NCBI RefSeq assembly: GCF_013426205.1
Contig: NC_089424.1
Span: forward strand, 3,720,001 to 3,784,000
Reading direction: 5' to 3'
DNA length: 64,000 nucleotides
Source of the DNA: Metarhizium brunneum
Taxonomy: Eukaryota; Ascomycota; Sordariomycetes; Hypocreales; Clavicipitaceae
A program made the translations under genes and the position numbers. Below are positions 10,936 to 21,583 of the stretch, piece after piece (position 1 is the stretch's first letter; each line of letters starts with the position of its first letter). Under the pieces are notes generated by a model, which was not told where the DNA came from, did not search any database, and was given only the letters and a program-made list of their open reading frames with translations.

Positions 10936-12462
10936 TTATGGGCGGAGCGCGCTCTTCTGTCTGGAAATCTTGACAGCGTGAGTGGGGGTCTTGAAGTAGC
11001 GAACTGTGGAAATACAGGCGAGGATCCATCGTATTCTTGAACAGAATTCTACGTTTATATACCCTAAAATGAGCTCAAGGCGCGGGACGTAGGAAACGGC
11101 GAAAGAGAGGGTAGCTGAACCGTGACCCTGGAGATGTGTAGTTTGGCTGGCTGCGGCCGGTTTCCTATTCCGTCGATCCAACCCGCAGTACAGGGGAGAC
11201 GCAGAGATACAAAACAGTTGGACAGCCTGAGAAATATCTGGCTAATCACTTTGTATAGGCAACTCTAATAAGGCAACCACATGCTTGGCGTTCATTTGAA
11301 AGTCGGGACAAGTACCAGACATGACTAAATTTCAGAATACTCATGCAGGGTGCAGTCCACTCAGACACCCACTCCTGACGGTACCAGTTACCCGGCAAGA
11401 CATGAAGCTTTCAGTCATGTAATGAAAATTAGGGGGGTCATGCAACAGCACTTCGATGTCATGCATGAGGCTGAGAGAGAGACACAAACCGTAACCGACG
11501 TACCCCAACGCGTCAACCGGCAGTTGGCCGCTTGGTCTGTTTGTGGCTACATGGTTAGGACGATTCCTCTCACAGTCCTCTCGGTCTGCTTCTTGGCTGA
11601 GGAACAGCCACTAGATGCGAATCAGAAGACCTGGTGAAGATTCAATACGTGCTTAAATCGTTGCCGTAATCTGGCAAGCATCACCCAATTATTCACTATG
11701 ATGAGCCAGGCAGCTATCTGCGTCTTCGACTTAAGATCACATCTTGAATAGCAAGGCATACATCGTCCCCTACACCAGACAAGCGTCACGGTCATTGAGC
11801 ATACAGGAAATCTACATGAAGCGACATTTTGCCGCTCTTCAAGAGCCCTTGTTGAATTCTCGAGAAACGTTGAACATGGCAAGCCGGTCAACATGTACGG
11901 AGTAAGACGGCGGCATTCCGCAGATGGAATCTCGGAATGCTGCCCCAGCGGAATTAGAATGCGACCTTGCGATACGACCAAAGCGCCAAATGTCACATGG
12001 ATCGCTGTAGATTCCTTAAGATCACCTGATCGGATGACAGGGTGAGGACGACTCGGCTCAACTGCCTCTGTTCTATGAAGAAATACTGAATACGAAAGAC
12101 CATTCCATTGCATCGTATTAAATATAACTATAAGGCGATGCGTCAAATTATGTATGTGCCCTAAGGGCAATGTGATGAGACACAAATCCGCTCAAACCGA
12201 ACTACATACGTCTTGGATAACGAAATTTGGCCAATTCTGGGCAAGGTCTCGAACCGGAGCCAGGTCCGAAGGGACTATGCTTCACGACGTAAAAGGATTC
12301 GTCCGCATAGCCAGGGCCATTGTCACTGGCTCAGCTGGCCAAGAACTTTGAAGCGTGACATTAATAATGCATGTTGGCACCCTTTCTCATGTATAAAGGC
12401 CCACATCCGCGTGAAAACCGGTGGCTTATCTCTCTACTCTAATTCTTACACGGAATCCACGT
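10936..12462. other. intergenic, only doubtful frames
   Basis: A 187-codon open stretch lies on the minus strand (12185-11622), but it starts only at TTG, has no family-like motifs and has an unprotein-like composition. Two plus-strand frames at 12154-12464 are equally unconvincing. Confidence 0.4.
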
Positions 12463-12680
12463 AGCAACGCGGCACGGAATCTGACGATAGTTACACAAGG
12501 GCTCGAGACCTAGTGGAAGCCTCAGGCTTTCAGGCCCCAAGGCTCACCGTTTCTTTCTAATAAAGCAGGGGGTTTTATCCCGAGGCCCTTGGACGAAGCC
12601 AAGGACCTTTCATATCAAAGGAGATTATCAGTTGCATACGAGCACAGTTTCAAGCCTTTCTTCATTGAAGCGTTATCACA
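12463..12680 (+). repeat. diverged solo LTR, family A copy 1
   Basis: Shares the backbone of the three other copies of this family in the window: CACGGAA, then GTTACACAAGGGCT, then GAGGCC...AAGCCAAGGACCTTT, and a CGTTATCACA end corresponding to CCTTGTCACA. It is the most diverged copy and its edges are approximate. It lies just upstream of the kinase pseudogene. Confidence 0.55.
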
Positions 12681-13029
12681 CTAATGGGGACAGGGAGTGT
12701 GTCTCTAGCCCTTTTGTTGGAGTTGCAGTACACCAGTGCTTTAACCATGGCCCTTACAAGCTTTCGTAATATTACAAGTAGGATATCGCAAAATCCTAAC
12801 CTTAATATACTCTATATCTTTTGATAACATATCAGTAATCATGGAACCCCGTGAGAAACTGTCACTCAACCCCGCAATCACGCGTCGCTCAGGCAAGCAT
12901 GTCCATGTCAGCGCCGGAAAAGGCGCACGGGTTCCTCACTGCGCTGCTCCATCAGCAGCCTTGACTTTCTCCGTCAAAGGCGTTTACGGGAGAGACGTTT
13001 GCTATGTTAGCTACTACCTCCGATTACGG

Positions 13030-14080
13030 CTGATGATGTCTGTTTCTTTCCTTCTGAAGTTTAAAAAAGATTGCAGTATGATTTTGCTGCTTGGCAGATA
13101 CACCGGAGGGAAGACGACTGCGATTGAGTCTTTCAGACAAGCACTGGTATAGCCTTTTATTGCCAAATCCCCCAGCCTAATTGCCGCCACTCCCCACCGG
13201 TTACAGAGACGTACCTGAATGTCTTGAGGTCGCAAGAAGTGGAGATGGACGATGTCTATGAGGAAGACCCATATGACCAGCTTTCCGAGGCATTCGAGCC
13301 TTGAATTGTTCGATTCGCCTCCCCGAACCCAGAGTTCCCAGACCTTATGAAAGCATCGCTGGCATTATTACAATATCTCTCCCCCGTCTACTTCGTTTGC
13401 GGCCTAGCTGCTGCCAAAGAGAATCCGGAGCCATATGTTCGCGATGCAAACGATCATGGCTGGGGAAGTCGGAGCATCTGTGTGGATGATGCAGTCCTAG
13501 CCGACTTGGACCGTCGGACACAGTAATATCACCCAGCGAATGTCGAAATATGCTACGCCCAGCCCGAACATGTCCTCATCGGACCTCCCAAGAGTGGCAG
13601 TCGGTGGCAAGGACAGTCGCACCGACTACATTTCCAAGACACTCAACATCTCATTTGGCCATGACCACTGGAAGGAGGAGCTCATGCAGCTGAAAAGGGT
13701 CGACGTCGCTCTGGCAACCCTTCGTCCTCCACCGGATGCACTGGTTTATCGTCTATACGGCGCTTTCCGCCACGACGATGAATTGGAAGGAATGTTGTTC
13801 ACTTGCACTGACGAGAATGAAGTCCTGTGTCAGGGAAGAGCTAAGAGAGCCTAGGTTGAGCTCAAGAACCGCTGGGTCGACCAGGTTGAGCGATCGTTGC
13901 AGATGTGTCATCGGGAAGGCATCATTCGGGGCCATGCAAAGGCCGAGAATATTCTAATTGACAAGGGTAACAATAAATTATACAAGAGGGTGGATTGACC
14001 AAGACACAACTGGCATTATTGAGAACGATTTTCACGGCTTGTTCAAGATGTTCAAATATGCTCTGTTGGACGCTGAGTTA
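13030..14080 (+). pseudogene. decayed fungal protein-kinase-like gene
   Basis: Coherent coding pieces occur in shifting plus-strand frames. First is CSMILLLGRYTGG up to an intron-like gap (about 13147-13208). Next comes EVEMDDVYEEDPYDQLSEAFEP, a stop (TGA at 13302), then a long good stretch in the same frame (NPEFPDLMKASLALLQYLSP, YVRDANDHGWG, VEICYAQPEHVLI) broken by another stop. After a frameshift near 13590 come LVYRLYGAFRH and VELKNRW, then GHAKAENILIDKG. The last piece corresponds to the kinase catalytic loop, where fungal relatives read GDAKAENVLID: the catalytic Asp is replaced by His. A residual ENDFHGLFKMFKYALLD follows at about 14020-14075. At least two stops and one frameshift make it dead. 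Two related solo LTRs flank it. Confidence 0.65.
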
Positions 14081-14268
14081 TTTCGACATCCTCCCGTTTC
14101 CATGTGTTTTAGCCGCCGTCGATAGAACTGCTAGATGAGGTATTTCTCGGCGAGGGCGACCAAATTCATTGAATAAATATCCTATCCAATCTCAAGGCTT
14201 TCACTCAAGTTGCAAGAATTTCTAATATCTAGGCATCTCAAATCGAACGAGGAGATACAAGGAGCAGT

Positions 14269-14455
14269 TGTCACACGGAAATAGCCGGTTACACGAGGGC
14301 TACGGTCACGAGACTAGGGCAAAGTCCCTCACCGACTTCTTGTATTTAAAGACCCCTTTGGTCAGCGAGGCCTTAAGGAAAACCAAGGACCTTTGATACC
14401 AAGGACTATTATTAGATGAATCGAGTCATTGCTCCAAGCTTAAGCCCTTGTCACA
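14269..14455 (+). mobile_element. solo LTR, family A copy 2, with target duplication
   Basis: A 187-bp element that starts TGTCACACGG and ends CCTTGTCACA, giving the TG...CA ends of an LTR. It is flanked on both sides by the 5-bp duplication GCAGT (14264-14268 and 14456-14460). This is the least damaged copy of the family and defines its boundaries. No internal retrotransposon region is attached, so it is a solo LTR left by recombination. Confidence 0.85.
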
Positions 14456-14676
14456 GCAGTGCTGCTGGCACTCATCTTCTGCCTGGTTTAGCGCGTCTGA
14501 ATAACAAACCAGGAAATAAGAATATTTGATATTTTTTTATTTCATGCAATTCATACTCTCGCCGGATGACAATTTCGTTTGTCCCTCGCCTCTGAGATAC
14601 TTTTATAACGTCATTGACTCGCTGTCGCTGCATTGCAAGACGTCTCAACATCATCTTCCTTCCAAAAAGGACACAG

Positions 14677-15984
14677 CTAAACACCCAATCGTTCACTGGC
14701 CATCTTAGCCCCCTGGACTCTGTTGCTTATTTTTTGGAACGCAACGTCTCTCGCCAAGTCTGGGCTTCCATGCTTCGGCTTCACATCGATGGAGAAAGGC
14801 GAGAAACCACAGTCATCTGTAGCGCCCATCTGATCAATAGGAATATACTGGGACGCCATGACCAGCTGGTCCGCAATCTCCTCTGGTGTCTCAATCCTCG
14901 GGTTTATAGGGCTGATGACCCCGATGAAAGCAACCTGCTTCACACCTTCGGCGTCCTGGCGAATCGACTCCCCAATTATCCTATACATGGATTCCCTGTC
15001 TGTCTCGCTCGAAAGCTGAATAAGGAAGTAGCCAGCATTGATTTTGAAGAGACTGGGTAGCAGTTGATTGTACGGAACGTCGGCAGAGTGTACGCTGTCA
15101 CAATCACCGCCCGGGCATGTATGAAGGCCAATATTGGCTCTCTCCTCGGGCGAAAAACGCGCCAAGACCCGGTTAATAAGGTCAATGAAGCGGTCGAGCA
15201 GCGCAGCGCCGGTCCAAGGATTCGATGGATCATTCTTTAGGGCCAATCTGCCCTCGGTGAAATCAATACTGACCCGTTGGGCACCAGCTTCAAAACAGCC
15301 ACGGATATCCTTCTCGCATTCGTCGACCAGGTCCTGCATGAAGGCGCTCCTCGGATATCCCGCTATTTCGCCCTCCAGAGGATAAAGCAGGTACAGCATA
15401 GATGGTGAAATGACAGCCTGCTTCAATCCTCGTGTAGCGTATGGTGCGGACTTTTTCAAATTTTCAAAGGCGTAGGTGGCATATTTGAAGGGCCCAGATA
15501 CGAGACGAGGCAGTTGGCGAGAATGTCCGTCATCGAAAACCGCAAACATTTGGCCGTCCCCTGCAAAATTGCTTCCGAGTCCTGCTCCCGTCAAAGTTCT
15601 AAGCTTCGCAATTAGTCTCATCCGTCTATTTCAGACAGGTGGGCAACCTAACTCGACGACGGGATATGTTGCAAAGCTGCTAATTCGCTGTTCCCCGTCA
15701 GTGACCAATACCTCACCAGTCGCTTCCAACCTCTCGATGCTATCTTTAGAGGCCCTATCTTGCGCAGCTTGGAGCTCATCGCGAGATATACTTCCGGCAT
15801 CAAAGTCGGCAAAGGCTTGTTGAAGGTCTACAGTGGAATGTTAGGCCTTTTGAAAATTCTAGTACGTCCATGTCGCCACATACAAGATGGCCGTGGGAGA
15901 GATCCTGAAGAATAGTTAGTGCATGGCTCGACATGACAGCATTTCCGTGGTGGACATGCCGACAATTTCTGTTGGAATAGGCAT
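14677..15984 (-). CDS. MetE-like (cobalamin-independent methionine synthase C-terminal family) protein
   Basis: Four exons, 15984-15960, 15904-15884, 15827-15653 and 15598-14677, give 380 residues with phase preserved throughout. Intron 1 would be a GC-AG intron (G|GCATGT...TTCAG); introns 2 and 3 are GT-AG with good branch sites. The assembled N-terminus reads MPIPTEIVG then SLPRPSYLQQ, as expected for this family. Later motifs are VTDGEQ, DGHSRQLPRL, SIDFTEG, HTCPGGDCDSVHSADV (zinc ligands near His233 and Cys235) and GATDDCGFSPF (Cys337). These proteins keep the zinc/thiol methyl-transfer half of MetE without the N-terminal half. Their substrate is usually unknown; some bacterial relatives act on coenzyme-M-type thiols. 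The gene looks intact. It lies 220 bp from the solo LTR and 2 kb from the P450, and I see no link to the PKS-NRPS cluster. Confidence 0.85.
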
Positions 15985-18003
15985 TGTAGATTGGCTTCTA
16001 ATTAACTGGACTTGTGGTAAACACAATTGTGGCCGAAATGACTTTTGGCAAAACTATCAGGAGTGAGAAAGGAGAGAACCTCTTTATACGTGTCTCCCTT
16101 TCCCACTCCGCCTGATTATGGTTCTCATTTACTTGGATACCGATGTTTGTCTCAGTTATCTGAACTTCATTGGTCCGATTTCGAGCTGCAGGTGGCTCAA
16201 AAGAGACGGTCCCAGCATGTGGTTGTTGAATTGGTTGGACGGCAATGACAGATGGTGGCAGCGCAGCATATCGCACAGGGTCGACAATACGTGGAGTACT
16301 CCTTGCATTTGCGTCCGAAATCGAATTGGGATACGGCTGTTTTGGTATTTGTATTGACCAACACACTTCTGTAAAATGTCTCGGTTTTCGTCTGTCTATT
16401 GGTCAGTTACAAGCCCCCAGCCATGGAAAAAGTACTGTCTATGCAGTCCATCAGGGCTCTAGGCCGAAAGTCGTCCGTCTTGGTCGTGTACACTAGCAGT
16501 TTGTATGAAGCGTGTATCACTTGTCAAGGAGACATAATTCGAATTCGGAGCCCAATTACATCATACTTGCTATGGCCTTTTGAACAGCTACGTGACCAAA
16601 AAGGTCCCTTATCAGACCGTCAAGTCGGCCAGATTCGGATATTCTCCAACTACAGGTAAGGCTGCACTTCTACGTACGCTCAGACTCGACAGCTTTACAC
16701 ATGTTCCAAGACATGCATATCCAAGGCAATTGGCGGTGAGGAGCAGGTGGGACTAAATCCTGCAGCCTGCACACATTGCTTTTTTGGCTTCTATGCGTCA
16801 CACAGGTGGAAGTACCGTGACTTGGAGGTGTCCTACCAGTCAAAGAAACGGTAGACCGCGCGGAATAGTGAGCCATTGATTTGTTCGTGCGGAGTCTGGT
16901 GGACTGTCGTGCATCCTTTTCCCCCTTGTTTAACATGCCATGTTCCTGCCAAAGGATTGACTCCATACTTCTCTAGTTTCCCCAGGCCGCAGAGATCGTT
17001 CATACTACTACTGAATCCAGCTGATTCTGGAGCTGTCCCTTGCCAGTTTGCAATGAGCATTGTGGGTAAGAAGCCAGCCACGGAGTATGCAGCAACATGT
17101 CGAGGAGGATGTGAGAACTGGGACGGATCACAATCCGGAGGTGGCAATCCTGACAATAGGGACACTTACTTCCTAGGTGCCGTCTTGTCAACTCGTGCCC
17201 AGTCTCCGTCCTCGTCAAAGCCAGCTGCTGTGGGCGTAATGTGTCGATGCCATAGGTGAGACATGTGCCGCCTGTTCAATTATGAGTCGCCCCTTGTAGA
17301 TGAAGAAAACCCTGCATACTTTGGTTCTGTCCCGAATGTTCTAACACCCAGTTCCGCGATAAGCTCACTGCTGACTAGGGCCATTGTTATTCGTGTCCCA
17401 TGTTTGTCTTAAGTCTGATGGTTGTATAGTTTGTGAACATATTTGGCCACCGCGACGGCATTGCACGACTTCAAAGGGGTCGAATAAGGTACCGTCACTG
17501 CTCCGCAGCTTCTTTTGTGTAACAAGATAGCCCTACTTCCTCAGCCACAAAGCCAGGAGGTCAAGCATCGTACAGGAGTCTGAACTCGGCTTCTTGAACG
17601 TCAACGAGATCGAGTCAAAGTTGTCTCTCTTCTGCTCCTTCTTTCTGACCTTGCGACAGTCACGTGGTGGAAATTGCTCATCACATATTATGTCACTTCC
17701 ATTCTCAACTCAAATCTATCCTATCTCGTCAGGTCCTGCTATTGACCCCTCTCCCCCCTCCAACGCGATCCGCATGGAGAAGATGGACCGTTCTAGGTCA
17801 TGCATCCGAATGCCTTGTCCAATGGTCGTCCAAGAGACCCATGTAGCTGACGTCCGCTGACGTTTTTGGCCAGCCACATTATTTCGAGATGAAGGCCAAT
17901 CTCAAGTTGCCGCACGATAACTAACCCCCTGAATTTCAAGGGCGGCTCGAATCTGCCATTCTACGCACTTTTCCGTTGCGCGACACAAACACAACATGTC
18001 ATC
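15985..18003. other. intergenic with one coding-like trace
   Basis: On the minus strand at about 17260-16833 there are coding-like pieces: a GFDEDGDWARVD stretch ending at a GTAAGT donor near 17176, and a 110-codon open stretch containing ANWQGTAPESAGFSSSMNDL. No family is recognised and no complete gene can be built, so it may be an eroded gene. The rest shows nothing. Confidence 0.35.
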
Positions 18004-19703
18004 ATGTCCCCCATTCAGTCGATTAGTAGCGCCATCGCCAACAGCCTCACGCTACAGCTTGTAGTGATTGCTGGTCTCATTCTTGCTGTGCGCTCATCTC
18101 CTTTCTGTGGAAATGTGGTAATTGCTAACGGGCGAATGAAGTATCCCATCGGTTCGATTGTCCATAACATTTATTTTCACCCCTTGTCCAAGTTTCCAGG
18201 TCCAAAATCATGGGCAGCTACGTATCTGCCGTACATTAGAGGCATAGTTACTTGCAACCTGGTCCAATCCTTTGCAGAAATCCATCAAAAATACGGCGAC
18301 GTCGTTCGCGTTGGCCCTAATGAGATTTCCATTGCATCTGAAGAAGCCTGGAGAGAGATATACGGGCATAGACCAGGCCACAAGGAAGCGCTAAAAGACG
18401 CAACTTGGTACATTGGTAGGTAGCGCAAGACATTGATCGATGATATGCTGACATTACATCAAAAGCACCATCTGGAGCACCCCAAAATGTCTTCACCACG
18501 CCTGACCCAGCGGTGCGCGCTCGAATGAGAAGATGCCTGAGTAGTTCATTCACCCAATCTGCGATAAGCAACCAGAGTTCCATCATCGAGAGCTATGCAG
18601 ATCTCCTTATTACCCGCTTACGTGAAATGACATCGGCTCCCGACTCGGCACAAAAAGGGGCAGTGGTCAACATGGGCGACTGGATCAGCTTTTTCACTTT
18701 TGACGTGATTGGCGATCTCGCGCTTGGCGAAACATTCGGTTGCTTGCAAAATGGTGAATACCATGACTGGGTGCGAAGCTTGTGTACCTTCCTGAAGGGA
18801 ATGACTTTCGCGGGAGTGGCTAGAATATACCCGTGGGTAGGATCTTTTGTTGAGAGATTTCTCATCCCACGCAGTGTCATGGACCAGCAAAAGCAGCATG
18901 TCGAGTTTGTGTCGGAAAGGGTCAACCGCCGTCTGAACCTCGAAACCACCCGCCCCGACTTCATGACGTCGTTCTTGAAGGATAACCACGATTTCGAGAA
19001 CATGTCAAGGGGCGAGATTGAATCCAACTTTGCCATTCTTATCATTGCTGGGTCAGACACGACTACTATTACAATGTGCGGAACGCTTCATTGCCTAACG
19101 AGAAATACTGATAAGCTGGCCGTCTTGGAGGATACTATTCGGAAGCGGTTCCAGAGCGAAAAAGACATTACTGTTGATGGAACTAAAGATATACCGTACT
19201 TGGATGCAGTCATTGAGGAGGGGCTTCGGCTATGTCCTGCAATTCCAGCCCTCCTGCCACGTGTTGTCCCTGCCGGCGGCGAGACATACTCTGGTCATTA
19301 TCTCCCCGGAGGGGTATGTCATACTTGGTTCTTTTAAAATTATGGCTAATTCTGACTGTCGCAGACGAAAATATCGGTTAGGCCGGCCATTCTTCATACA
19401 TCAGCTCGATATTTTGAAGCGCCGCACGAGTTTCATCCAGAGCGCTGGTTACCCGCAGATCAACGCCCTGGACAATTCGCCAGTGATAACCATGCCGCTA
19501 GTAGGCCTTTTAGTGTAGGGCCGACGGGATGTGCCGGCAAGGGGCTGGCTTGGGCCGAATTGAGACTCATTATTGCCAGGCTGGTGTGGGCATTTGATAT
19601 GTCGGTTGATCCGGACCACGCTCTCGACTGGACCAAGTGGAAAGCTAGAATAGTAGTCGAGAAGGGCCCTCAGTTTCTTCGACTAAAACAAAGACCTTTA
19701 TGA
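18004..19703 (+). CDS. cytochrome P450 monooxygenase
   Basis: Exons 18004-18087, 18142-18415, 18466-19313 and 19365-19703 give 514 residues. The first intron (18088-18141, GTGCGC...GAATGAAG with GCTAAC) is a multiple of three and carries no stop. I infer it because removing it restores the usual anchor-to-YPIG...NIYFHPLSKFPGPK junction. Domains are an N-terminal membrane anchor, I-helix AGSDTTTIT, EEGLR (ExxR), PERW, and heme loop FSVGPTGCAGK with the Cys at about 458. The Arg usual in FxxGxRxCxG is Thr here. Length is normal and no stops occur. It is ER-bound and oxidises a small molecule. The class resembles P450s of fungal secondary-metabolite clusters, and by position it would be a tailoring enzyme of the neighbouring PKS-NRPS product. 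Confidence 0.88.
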
Positions 19704-20374
19704 TTGGATGTAATTTGATATAGTCAGTGCGGCGAGTACGGTTGGGATATTGACTGGGATGTGCCTGTGTTCTACTAGCTTGGTCGATGGTGTAATAAAC
19801 GGTATGACTTAGTCCTATTCTTCCAAATGAAGTGCTACGTCTACAGCCTTGAGAAACTTTCGTTCTATTCCCAAGCCGATGTTGTTTTGGCGTGTCCAGA
19901 TACTTCGTCCACCAGGTCTACAGAACCTGGCAGGCGACGAAATCGGCAAGCTGCTATTTCGGTTCTTCCCAGTATGAGCATGCAATTCATCGTAATGTAA
20001 GGCCAGGGCAAAATGGGAACTGGTACGCATTACGTACCGGTAGGCAAACTCACAATCGATGATGAAAAGTTTACCGTCGTGTCGAATCCCCGTGAACGAA
20101 GCCCGTGTGACCGGGCGGCCGACGTCTTTACCTGCCGAAGAATGTCTGATGAGTTGATATTGGCCTCATTTATATGTGCCCGTAAACTCCAGTGCCTGGA
20201 AAGACGTCGCAAATATCCGCCAGATATTGAAGCCATGACAAGATTTTCCAGCGGGGGACCTGTGGCTAAAAACTTATTCTTCTCAGAGTGGCTGTTTAGC
20301 CTAGCCCTCCATTAATTAAGAGTTGTTCATTTTTAAAATTCATCAAGTTTCAGAAGACTCCTACACCTCGTCGC
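19704..20374. other. no gene seen
   Basis: Region between the convergent P450 and lipocalin-like genes. A 100-codon open stretch (20013-20315) lacks a recognisable motif. Confidence 0.4.
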
Positions 20375-21022
20375 TTAGTTTCTGTTGTCTCCCCCTAGCC
20401 ATTCGCAAATAACCCTCGAGGCAGCAGATTCCTCCCCTTTCCTTACAATAAACCTGATTACCCGGTACCTCTTCTCATCTATTGTGCTAAACCCCCAGAC
20501 CTGCTCTACTGACCAACCGGCTTGTTCACTGACTATGTAGGCTGTGATATGCCCAGCCACGTTTGGATCATCCTCCTCTATCCATCCCTCGGAAAGATAC
20601 GTGTCGAAGGGCCTGCCGCTCAGGCTCAGCGGTTTCTCTAGCCGCAAGTCCACCCAGCCGGCACGGATACGCTGGACGCCGAACATGGCGGAACCTGCCT
20701 TGTACTCTCTCTCATCTAGGTTGTATATTTCCGTCTCGCCTTTGATGCCGCCGGATGCGGTTTGTGCCACAGTAATTGTTGTGTTGCCGGCGTTGTCAGT
20801 TGACTGAGTCAAGTTTCCGGTAATGGTGGCCCAGGAGATAGCCTTGCGAACGATCCAGGGGATGCCTTGAATTGCGAGGGATGGGCCCATGTCATCAGAT
20901 AGCGTTTTGCTCTATTGGTTCACGTCAGCCTAGGTACGCGCCAAATTATTTATTTTCACAACGCTTACCATGCGCCAAACGCCGGTGAGGTTGCGAATGT
21001 TGGTCTGTGGGGGAGCTGCCAT
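20375..21022 (-). CDS. lipocalin-like conserved fungal protein
   Basis: Exon 1 (21022-20969) and exon 2 (20911-20375) are separated by a 57-bp intron (GTAAGC...CAATAG) and give 196 residues. The start NIRNLTGVWRM followed by SKTLSDDMGPSLAIQGIPWI is, from memory, the hallmark of a widespread ascomycete family with a small lipocalin-like beta-barrel. Further family-like segments are ASGGIKGETEIYNLD, WVDLR and WSVEQVWGF. Such barrels bind small hydrophobic molecules, and members are often found near secondary-metabolite genes, but the function is not known. There is no signal peptide, so it is cytosolic. It is divergent from the transporter gene and shares the 560-bp promoter region holding the CCTCCGAA motif, which suggests co-regulation with the cluster. 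Confidence 0.7.
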
Positions 21023-21363
21023 AATTTACTCTGCTTGGCTTCCAATTAGAATAAAAAGGAATAAATAAAAAGAAAATGGAGAATTTTGTATTATCACTCT
21101 AGTGTGTGTGTGCATGCATTACAAGCTGGGTTTTCACTCGATGCAGGGTCCCGACGCATCACTAGTTCCGGGTACCTGCCTCATTAAATGATACGTGCCA
21201 ACGCAGTATTATGTTCCATAGCCATAACCAACTAACGGCCCCTGATTGATTGACCCCAGCAATCACCCTGTTGTCAGTTATAACAATTCATGTCCATTGT
21301 TCAAAGAAAAGGGGGATCAGCCGTAAACCCGAAGATGGGCCATGGCGCAAGTGGCGCTGCCAG

Positions 21364-21390
21364 AACCCTCCGAAAAAAACATGCCGAAAA
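21364..21390 (+). promoter_or_regulatory. shared cluster promoter motif, site A
   Basis: AACCCTCCGAA, a short A tract, then CATGCCGAAAA. It lies about 195-220 bp upstream of the transporter start and 340 bp upstream of the divergent lipocalin-like gene. The same two-part motif recurs before the hydrolase and between the Diels-Alderase and enoyl reductase. CCG-containing half-sites suit a Zn2Cys6 regulator. Confidence 0.6.
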
Positions 21391-21583
21391 TGCTTCGCCC
21401 AACACACCGAAAACAAATCAAGGCTCAGCCGAATGAACAAGCATCCGAATTCGTCGGTACATTAGTACATGTTTCCCCAACTCTGCTGCTTCCTGCACTT
21501 TGAATCAACAGAGTTTGATATCCCATCTTCTGTCGTACTCGCATGTCTTCGCCATCGTCACCCAACCACTACCTCATCTCACT

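Noticed and set aside
11622..12185. 187-codon open stretch on the minus strand
   Set aside because: It has no ATG start, no domain motifs and a composition unlike protein (many Cys, Arg, His in random spacing). It is probably chance.
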